A stretch of 64,000 nt of DNA. Source: Methylobacterium aquaticum. GTDB taxonomy: Bacteria > Pseudomonadota > Alphaproteobacteria > Rhizobiales > Beijerinckiaceae. Below are positions 54,837 through 61,490 of the stretch, piece by piece; position 1 is the first letter of the stretch, and each line of letters opens with the position of its first letter. The DNA is taken from positions 4,855,001 to 4,919,000 of the forward strand of contig NZ_CP043627.1 in NCBI RefSeq assembly GCF_016804325.1. Direction: 5' to 3'. The position numbers and the translations under genes are program-made. The notes below the pieces were generated by a model. It was not told the DNA's origin and did no database searches. It saw only the letters and a program-made list of their open reading frames with translations.

Positions 54837-55997
54837 ATGAAGATCTTCCAGTGCCAGGCCTGCGCGCAGCCGGCCCATTTCGAGGCCGATGCCTGCGAGA
54901 GCTGCGAATGCCGGCTCGGCTACGATCCCGAACTGACCGACATGACGGCGATGCTGCGGGCCGGCTCGCGCTGGCGCGGCCTCGCCGATCCGCGCCGGAA
55001 GTACCGTCCTTGCGCCAACCGGGCGTCGGGCGGCTGCAACTGGCTCGTTCCCGCGGGCTCGGGCGAGACCTACTGCCTCGCCTGCCGGCACAACCGGGTG
55101 GTGCCGGACCTGTCGATTCCCTGGAACCAGACCCGCTGGCGCGAGGTCGAGGCGGCCAAGCGCCGGCTGTTCTACGCCATGCTGCGCCTGCGCCTGCCGC
55201 TCGCCTCCCGTCGCGAGGACCCGACCGGCCTCGCCTTCGACTTCCTGGTCGATCCGGCGGAAGCCTACCTCACCGGCCCGCCGGTGCTGACCGGGCACGA
55301 TAACGGCCTCATCACCCTCAACATCGCGGAGGCCGACGACGTCGAGAGAGAGCGGCGGCGCACCCAGTTCGGCGAGCACTACCGCACATTGCTCGGGCAC
55401 TTCCGCCACGAGATCGGGCATTATTTCTGGAACGTGCTGGTGCGGGCCGATCCCTGCCTCGACGCGTTCCGGACGGCGTTCGGCGACGAGCGGGCCGATT
55501 ACGGCGCCGCGCTCCAGCGCCACTACGCCCACGGCCCGGCCGAAGGCTGGCAGGAGACCTTCGTGTCGGCCTACGCCACCTCCCACCCCTGGGAGGATTT
55601 CGCCGAGACCTGGGCCCATTACATGCACATCGTCGACACGCTGGAGACCGCGAGCCAGTTCGGCGTCAGGGTCCAGCCCAAGCTCCAGGCCGGCCCGGCG
55701 CTCCACACACCGATCACGCTCGCCGCGAAGGTCGATTTCGACCCCTATCGCAGCCCGGATTTCGGCCGGCTGATCGAGGCCTGGCTGCCGCTGACCTTCG
55801 CGATGAACTCGCTCAACCGCAGCATGGGCCAGCCCGACCTGTACCCGTTCCGGATGACGCCGGCGACGATCGGCAAGCTGTCCTTCGTGCATGACCGCAT
55901 CTACGCCCGAACCGATGCGGCGGAGGCCGAGGCCGGAACGCTCCGGGCGGTGATCGCGGGGTTGCGCCAACGGGTGGCGGCGCCGCGGTCGGTGTGA
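54837..55997 (+). CDS. Zinc-ribbon-containing putative zinc metallopeptidase
   Basis: 386 residues; the ATG at 54837 gives the family start KIFQCQACAQPAHFEADACE. Two zinc-ribbon Cys pairs lie in the first 40 residues, with more in CANRASGGCNWL and YCLACR. The catalytic motif HExxH is intact in LLGHFRHEIGHYFWNVLV, with downstream WEDFAETWAHYMHIVDTLE supplying likely third ligands. The protein is cytosolic (no signal peptide). It is divergent from the transglutaminase/ATP-grasp/alpha-E operon, which suggests a shared peptide substrate or a role in turning over the modified protein. Target unknown. Confidence 0.85.
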   Translation: MKIFQCQACAQPAHFEADACESCECRLGYDPELTDMTAMLRAGSRWRGLADPRRKYRPCANRASGGCNWLVPAGSGETYCLACRHNRVVPDLSIPWNQTRWREVEAAKRRLFYAMLRLRLPLASRREDPTGLAFDFLVDPAEAYLTGPPVLTGHDNGLITLNIAEADDVERERRRTQFGEHYRTLLGHFRHEIGHYFWNVLVRADPCLDAFRTAFGDERADYGAALQRHYAHGPAEGWQETFVSAYATSHPWEDFAETWAHYMHIVDTLETASQFGVRVQPKLQAGPALHTPITLAAKVDFDPYRSPDFGRLIEAWLPLTFAMNSLNRSMGQPDLYPFRMTPATIGKLSFVHDRIYARTDAAEAEAGTLRAVIAGLRQRVAAPRSV

Positions 55998-56049
55998 GGG
56001 TGAAGGTACGGCCCGCAGGTTCCGAAAGGACGTTTCCGACATCCTCGAT

Positions 56050-56189
56050 GTCATCCCGGGGCTCGTCGAAGACGAGAACCCGGGATCCATAACCGCTGAT
56101 CGTTCAGAATGAAGCGGAACGCGGCCCGCTTCGTCCTACTTCGTCAGCGGTTATGGATCCCGGGTTCCGCTGCGCGGCCCCGGGATGAC
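56050..56189. repeat. Large nested intergenic palindrome
   Basis: The outer arms GTCATCCCGGGGC (56050-56062) and GCCCCGGGATGAC (56177-56189) are exact complements. Inside them lies a perfect 23-bp arm pair (56077-56099 with 56144-56166) carrying a GGATCC core. This is the type of CCCGGG-rich repeat palindrome found between genes in many Hyphomicrobiales. It sits between the metallopeptidase gene and ilvD. The remainder of 56190-56680 holds no gene; the promoter of ilvD should be near 56490-56540, where the base composition becomes AT-richer. Confidence 0.85.
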
Positions 56190-56680
56190 CCTGTGGGTCG
56201 GGACTGTTGCTGAAAATCAGGCTCTCCGGACCGATGTGGCGCGTCGCGCCCGTCGTCGGCCGATCGCCTCACGCAGTCCCTCCACAAGCCACATTCCCGA
56301 ACGGGTCGCGCCTCACGCCGGGCACAAACAACCGGCACTCTCCACCCATGCCGACGACCGACCGCCTCGCCTGTCAGAGCCTCCCCGCAAGCTTAGCTGT
56401 GGCGAGGCCGCCACACCGCGAAAGCATCCCAGCTTTGCCCCAGACCGCCCCCCGCACCGCCGCGTTCCCGCCATAAACCGGCGGCACCTCAACCGTCACG
56501 TTAAACGACTGTCCCTACAGTGATTTATCGTGGTCGTCCCGGGTTCCCGGGGATCGCGGGCGGCGCTGGCGGATTGAACCGGCAACGGGTTCGTTTCGCG
56601 TGAGCCGTCCCAGGGCGGTGCAGGGAGCGGGACCGGGGAAACACCGGCCTTTCAAGAAACTACGGGTACGGGACAGGGCC

Positions 56681-58414
56681 ATGGACGCGCGTCACACCAC
56701 CGACAAATCGAAGCTGCCCAGCCGCTACGTGACCGAGGGTCCCGAGCGCGCGCCGCACCGGTCGTACCTCTACGCCATGGGCCTGACCCGCGAGCAGATC
56801 CACCAGCCGCTGATCGGCGTGGCCTCGTGCTGGAACGAGGCGGCGCCCTGCAACATCTCGCTGATGCGCCAGGCCCAGGCCGTGAAGAAGGGCGTGGCGG
56901 CGGCCGGCGGCACGCCGCGGGAATTCTGCACCATCACGGTCACCGACGGCATCGCCATGGGGCATCGCGGCATGCGCGCCTCGCTGCCGTCCCGCGAGGT
57001 GATCGCCGATTCGGTGGAACTCACCATGCGCGGCCACGCCTACGACGCGCTGGTGGGCCTTGCCGGCTGCGACAAGTCCCTGCCCGGCATGATGATGGCG
57101 ATGGTGCGCCTCAACGTGCCTTCCGTCTTCATCTATGGCGGCTCGATCCTGCCCGGCACCTTCCGCGGCCAGCCGGTCACCATCCAGGACCTGTTCGAGG
57201 CGGTCGGCAAGCACTCGGTCGGCGCGATGAGCGACGACGACCTCGAGGAGCTGGAGCAGGTCGCCTGCCCGTCGGCCGGCGCCTGCGGCGCGCAGTTCAC
57301 CGCCAACACCATGGCGACCGTGTCCGAGGCAATCGGCCTGGCGCTCCCCTACTCGGCCGGCGCCCCCGCGCCCTACGAGATCCGCGACCGGTTCTGCGCC
57401 ACCGCCGGCGAGATGGTGATGGAGCTCCTCGCCAAGAACATCCGCCCGCGCGACATCGTCACCCGCAAGGCGCTCGAGAACGCCGCGACCGTGGTGGCGG
57501 CCTCCGGCGGCTCGACCAATGCGGCTTTGCATCTCCCGGCGATCGCCCATGAATGCGGCATCGAGTTCGATCTCTTCGACGTCGCCGAGATCTTCAAGCG
57601 CACCCCCTACATCGCCGACCTGAAGCCCGGCGGGCGCTACGTCGCCAAGGACCTGTTCGAGGTCGGCGGCATCCCGCTCCTGATGAAGACGCTGCTCGAC
57701 GGCGGCTTCCTCCACGGCGACTGCATCACCGTCACCGGCCGCACCATCGCCGAGAACCTCGCCAAGGTGGCGTGGAACGCCCAGCAGGACGTGGTGCGTC
57801 CCTCCAGCCAGCCGATCACCGCGACCGGCGGCGTGGTCGGCCTCAAGGGCAACCTGGCGCCGGAAGGCGCGATCGTGAAGGTCGCCGGCATGCCGCCGGA
57901 GAAGCAGACCTTCGCCGGCCCGGCCCGGGTCTTCGACAACGAGGAACTCTGCTTCGAGGCGGTGAAGAACCGCAGCTACAAGGAGGGCGAGGTCCTGGTG
58001 ATCCGCTACGAGGGCCCGCGCGGCGGCCCCGGCATGCGCGAGATGCTGGCGACCACCGCCGCCCTCTACGGCCAGGGCATGGGCGACAAGGTGGCGCTCA
58101 TCACCGACGGGCGCTTCTCGGGCGCCACCCGCGGCTTCTGCATCGGCCATGTCGGGCCCGAAGCCGCGGTGGGTGGGCCGATCGGCCTCCTGCAGGACGG
58201 CGACATGATCCGCATCGACGCGATCCAGGGCACGCTCTCGGTCGACCTCACGGACGACGAGCTGGCCCGGCGCCGCGCGGCCTGGCAGCCGCGGGCCAAC
58301 GATTCGACCTCGGGCTACCTGTGGAAATACGCGCAGACCGTCGGCCCGGCGGTGACCGGCGCGGTGACGCATCCGGGCGGGGCCCAGGAGACGCTCTCCT
58401 ATGCGGATATCTGA
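56681..58414 (+). CDS. ilvD: Dihydroxy-acid dehydratase
   Basis: 577 residues from the ATG at 56681. It is an IlvD/Edd-type dehydratase with the iron-sulfur Cys ligands in VASCWNEAAPCNISLM, LAGCDKSLPGMMMAMVRLN and CPSAGACGAQFTANTM. The C-terminal catalytic stretch is ITDGRFSGATRGFCIGHVGP. It converts dihydroxy-isovalerate and dihydroxy-methylvalerate to the 2-keto acids of valine and isoleucine synthesis. Sugar-acid dehydratases are close relatives, but the length and N-terminus (SRYVTEGPERAPHRSYLYAM) fit the branched-chain enzyme. It overlaps the exoR-like gene by 14 nt. Confidence 0.93.
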   Translation: MDARHTTDKSKLPSRYVTEGPERAPHRSYLYAMGLTREQIHQPLIGVASCWNEAAPCNISLMRQAQAVKKGVAAAGGTPREFCTITVTDGIAMGHRGMRASLPSREVIADSVELTMRGHAYDALVGLAGCDKSLPGMMMAMVRLNVPSVFIYGGSILPGTFRGQPVTIQDLFEAVGKHSVGAMSDDDLEELEQVACPSAGACGAQFTANTMATVSEAIGLALPYSAGAPAPYEIRDRFCATAGEMVMELLAKNIRPRDIVTRKALENAATVVAASGGSTNAALHLPAIAHECGIEFDLFDVAEIFKRTPYIADLKPGGRYVAKDLFEVGGIPLLMKTLLDGGFLHGDCITVTGRTIAENLAKVAWNAQQDVVRPSSQPITATGGVVGLKGNLAPEGAIVKVAGMPPEKQTFAGPARVFDNEELCFEAVKNRSYKEGEVLVIRYEGPRGGPGMREMLATTAALYGQGMGDKVALITDGRFSGATRGFCIGHVGPEAAVGGPIGLLQDGDMIRIDAIQGTLSVDLTDDELARRRAAWQPRANDSTSGYLWKYAQTVGPAVTGAVTHPGGAQETLSYADI

Positions 58415-59252
58415 GGCCGGCCTGCCCAAGCGGGCAGGTCGCCGGTTCCTCCTCGCGCTGCTCGGCCTGACCATGGCCGGGGCGGGTCCCGCTGCGGCGC
58501 TCGACGCCGCGGTGCGGACCCCGGTGCCCGCGGCAACGGGCTACCGCAACGCCCGCGAGGCGATGCGGACGGGCATGCGCGACTACAATGCCGGCGACAA
58601 GGAGGGCGCGGCGCGCGCCCTCGAATACGCCGCCGGCCAGGGCCACGCGCTCGCCCTGTGGAAGCTCGGCCGCATGTATGCGGAGGGCGACGGGGTCCCG
58701 CACGACGACCTCAAGGCGTTCGAGTTCTTCTCGAAGATCGCCGACGAGAATGCCGACGAGGGACCGGAGGCGCCGAATGCCGGCGTGGTGGCGAGCGCCT
58801 TCACGGCGCTCGGCCGCTACTTCCTCGACGGGATCAAGGGCTCCTACGTCCGCGCGAACGTCGAGCGCGCCTACGACATGTTCAACTACGCGGCGACCTA
58901 TTACGGGGACCCGAACGCGCAGTACAACCTCGCCCGGCTCTATCTCGACGGGACCGGCGTGGGCCAGGACCCGCGCCAGGCGGCGCGCTGGTTCAACCTC
59001 GCCGCCGAGAAGGGGCATCCGGCGGCGCAAGCGCTGCTCGGACAGCTCCTGATCAACGGCCAGGGCGTCACGGTGCAGCGCGCCCGGGGTCTCGCCTGGC
59101 TGACGCTCGCCCGCGACGCCGCGGAGGGGCCGAAGGATCAGTGGATCGTCACCCTGCAGGAGCAGGCGATGGCGGCGGCCAACGAGCGGGACCGGGCCGA
59201 GGCCCAGGCCCAGGTCGACGGCTTCTACCGCCGCAGCGCCAAGGGACGCTGA
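58401..59252 (+). CDS. exoR: ExoR-like Sel1-repeat periplasmic protein
   Basis: 283 residues. The signal peptide (RFLLALLGLTMAGAGPAAAL) is followed by four or five Sel1/TPR-like repeats: ARALEYAAGQGHALALWKLG, DDLKAFEFFSKIADENADEG, NVERAYDMFNYAATYYGDPN and QAARWFNLAAEKGHPAAQAL. Order and length match ExoR, the periplasmic inhibitor of the ExoS/ChvI sensor that controls exopolysaccharide and the free-living to host switch. AGGAG lies upstream of the ATG at 58401, which is inside ilvD (14-nt overlap). The ExoS/ChvI pair is not in the window, so the regulatory role is from family knowledge. Confidence 0.85.
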   Translation: MRISEAGLPKRAGRRFLLALLGLTMAGAGPAAALDAAVRTPVPAATGYRNAREAMRTGMRDYNAGDKEGAARALEYAAGQGHALALWKLGRMYAEGDGVPHDDLKAFEFFSKIADENADEGPEAPNAGVVASAFTALGRYFLDGIKGSYVRANVERAYDMFNYAATYYGDPNAQYNLARLYLDGTGVGQDPRQAARWFNLAAEKGHPAAQALLGQLLINGQGVTVQRARGLAWLTLARDAAEGPKDQWIVTLQEQAMAAANERDRAEAQAQVDGFYRRSAKGR

Positions 59253-59304
59253 GAGAGGGGACGCGGAAAAGCCCCCTCTCCCTCCCTTTCTAAGCGGTCC
59301 TCGT

Positions 59305-59928
59305 TCAGCCTTGCCGGGCCGCGATCGCCGTCTGGAACGACGGGCGCTCCAGGATGCCAGTGAAGTAGGACGCCAGCTTCGGCCAGCGCCCCGCATCGAC
59401 CGCCTCGCCGGCCAGATGCAGGTTGTGGAACGTCGTCGCGACCGAGATGTCGGCCAGACCGAAGGCGCCGCCGACGAGATACGGCCCGTCGATCACCCCT
59501 TCGAGATAATCGAACAGCCGCGGCAGCTCCTCGCCCATGCACTTGGCGACAACCGCCTCGTCGCAGGGCTGGTTCATCATCTTTGGCCGCAGCACCCGCT
59601 GGACGAAGGGCTTGATCAGTACCGGAAACAGCTCGGTATCGCCGACCTCGTCGAACCAGATCGCCCGGCCGAGATCGTGCGCACCTGCCGGCAGCATCGC
59701 CGGCTCCGGGTGCTTACGCTCCAGGTAGTGGATGATCGCCGAGGAATCGGCGAGCCGGACATCCCCGTCCTCCAGGGCCGGGATCTTGCCGAACGGGCTC
59801 GCCGCCTGGAAGCGCGGATCGGGGTCGTGGAAGCGCAGCGGCACGTGCTGGACCTCGATGCCCTTCTCGGCGAGGACGACGAGCACCTTGCGGACGAAGG
59901 GCGACAGGCTGGTGCCGTAGAGTTTCAT
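59305..59928 (-). CDS. Glutathione S-transferase family protein
   Basis: 207 residues. The thioredoxin-like N-terminal domain starts MKLYGTSLSPFVRKVLVVLA with the likely catalytic Ser/Thr near residue 6-9, keeps the cis-Pro in FGKIPALEDGDV, and the glutathione-binding SSAIIHYLERK. The C-terminal helical domain contains VGGAFGLADISVATTFHNLH. It would conjugate or reduce substrates with glutathione in the cytosol. Convergent with the exoR-like gene, with 52 nt between. Confidence 0.9.
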   Translation of the reverse strand: MKLYGTSLSPFVRKVLVVLAEKGIEVQHVPLRFHDPDPRFQAASPFGKIPALEDGDVRLADSSAIIHYLERKHPEPAMLPAGAHDLGRAIWFDEVGDTELFPVLIKPFVQRVLRPKMMNQPCDEAVVAKCMGEELPRLFDYLEGVIDGPYLVGGAFGLADISVATTFHNLHLAGEAVDAGRWPKLASYFTGILERPSFQTAIAARQG

Positions 59929-60073
59929 CGCGTTGTTCTCCCTGGCCGCCGCGCGGCGACCGCCGCGGCGGATATCGTACCCGGCCGACCGATGGGAACC
60001 CCCCGCCTGGAAACCGACCGCCCGCGCGTCCATAATCCGGGTCGGCCGTTCCCGGCCCGCACGAGGCCGACCC

Positions 60074-60400
60074 GTGGACGACACCTTCGACTTACGCGAG
60101 CGCCTGTCCCGGGCCTGGCGGGCGGTGTTCGACAACGCCGTCGAGGCCGGCAGCCCGCCGGAGGCGGTGGTCGAGACGATGACGGCGGTCGCCCATGCGC
60201 GCTTTGCCGAGTTGTTCGGCACGGCCGCGGCGGCGAGCTACCTCGCGCTGCTCGCCGAGCAGATGCGCGAGGTCGATCACGACGAGGCCGAGAGCCTGAT
60301 CCGAGGTGAGCCCCCCCGGCCGCCGCCGTTCGACGGGAGTGCTCCGGTGGACGATGTCGCGGCGATGGACCCGGCCTGGATCGATCGCGACCCCACGTAA
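60074..60400 (+). CDS. Small hypothetical protein
   Basis: 108 residues from a GTG at 60074. It is mainly helical and acidic: DDTFDLRERLSRAWRAVFDN, AVVETMTAVAHARFAELFGT and LALLAEQMREVDHDEAESL. No family or membrane segment is evident. It is divergent from the GST gene. An in-frame extension upstream to 59933 is possible but has the composition of non-coding sequence. Confidence 0.55.
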   Translation: MDDTFDLRERLSRAWRAVFDNAVEAGSPPEAVVETMTAVAHARFAELFGTAAAASYLALLAEQMREVDHDEAESLIRGEPPRPPPFDGSAPVDDVAAMDPAWIDRDPT

Positions 60401-60546
60401 GGACAGGCGGCACCACCCGCCCATCACGCATGGACCCGCCCGAGACGAGCCCGATCGCGGGCGTGCGCCCGCGCACATGACAGACCGTCCGATCAGGAAC
60501 GGCGCTGGTCGTTGCTCGTTTTCGGCGCAACCTCGTCGATGGCGCC

Positions 60547-60927
60547 ATGTCGAGCACACCCATGATCCTGCGATCGTCCGTTGCGTCCGCCCTCGCCGTC
60601 GCGTCCTGGATCGCCTTCGGCTTCACGGCCCAGCCGCATCGGGAACAGGCGACACCGCAGGATCCGGTGCTGCTCTCCGGCCTCGAGGCCGACCTCGCCA
60701 GCCGGAAATGCGACGGCGTCCGGATCGATGCCGATCATTTCCGGGCCTTCTCGTCACAGATGCGGCTGAACCACGCCGACTTCTTCCAGAAGACCCGCTC
60801 CGTCCGCCTCCAGGCAGCCCTCGACGACCTCGACACCCGGCTGCGGCGCGACCGGCAGGCGGCCTGCGAGGCGATCTGGGTCGCCCATGGCCCGGGAAGC
60901 GCGCGGCCCCTGCTGCGGCGGGGGTGA
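60547..60927 (+). CDS. Small secreted or signal-anchored protein
   Basis: 126 residues (or 121 from the ATG at 60562). An N-terminal hydrophobic stretch (SVASALAVASWIAFGF) suggests export, and the mature part is helical with two Cys (SRKCDGVRIDADHFRAFSSQ; RQAACEAIWVAHG). No family is recognised. It is convergent with trxA, and the hairpin at 60979-61002 lies between them. Confidence 0.55.
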   Translation: MSSTPMILRSSVASALAVASWIAFGFTAQPHREQATPQDPVLLSGLEADLASRKCDGVRIDADHFRAFSSQMRLNHADFFQKTRSVRLQAALDDLDTRLRRDRQAACEAIWVAHGPGSARPLLRRG

Positions 60928-60978
60928 GGCGGCGGCGGCGTCATCGACCACGTACGCTCGTCCACGCCCGACATGAGA

Positions 60979-61002
60979 AAGCCCGGCCTCTCGGCCGGGC
61001 TT
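60979..61002 (-). terminator. Terminator after trxA
   Basis: AAGCCCGGCC and GGCCGGGCTT form a perfect 10-bp stem with loop TCTC, 26 nt after the trxA stop. On the minus strand it is followed by TTTCTC. It also faces the end of the small plus-strand gene, so it may work both ways. Confidence 0.75.
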
Positions 61003-61028
61003 CTCGGCATTCGCCGGAGTCGATGCGC

Positions 61029-61349
61029 TCAGGCGCTGGCCTGGATCCAGCGGGCCAGTTCGCCCTTCGGGGCCGCGCCCACCTTCTGGCCGGCTAGCTC
61101 GCCGCCCTTGAAGATCATCAGGGTCGGAATCGAGCGGATGCCGTATTGGGCCGAGATGCCGGGATTCTCGTCCACGTTGACCTTGGCGATCTTCACCCGG
61201 CCGTTCATCTCGCTGGAGATCTCCTCCAGCGCCGGACCGATCGCCCGGCACGGGCCGCACCACTCGGCCCAGAAATCGACGACCACGGGCTCGGCCGATT
61301 GCAGCACGTCCTGCTCGAAGCTCGCGTCGGTCACCTTCACGGTTGCCAT
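61029..61349 (-). CDS. trxA: Thioredoxin
   Basis: 106 residues. The redox site WCGPC is in [20 protein letters not shown], the cis-Pro in [18 protein letters not shown]. The ATG at 61349 is used; a TTG two codons upstream is possible. It reduces disulfides of many cytosolic proteins with thioredoxin reductase. It follows addA on the same strand, the conserved addA-trxA order of alphaproteobacteria, with 141 nt between. Confidence 0.95.
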   Translation of the reverse strand: MATVKVTDASFEQDVLQSAEPVVVDFWAEWCGPCRAIGPALEEISSEMNGRVKIAKVNVDENPGISAQYGIRSIPTLMIFKGGELAGQKVGAAPKGELARWIQASA

Positions 61350-61490
61350 CGCCAAAAATCCTTCTCGTCATGAAGCCGGCCGACGGCGCGGACCGGCTCG
61401 CGTGAAACAGAAGGTAAGAACCGCACCGGGGCCGATCAAGCGTCACGGCCAAGCCATCCCCGCTTCACTCGTGCGGTGGAGCACCCTCGC

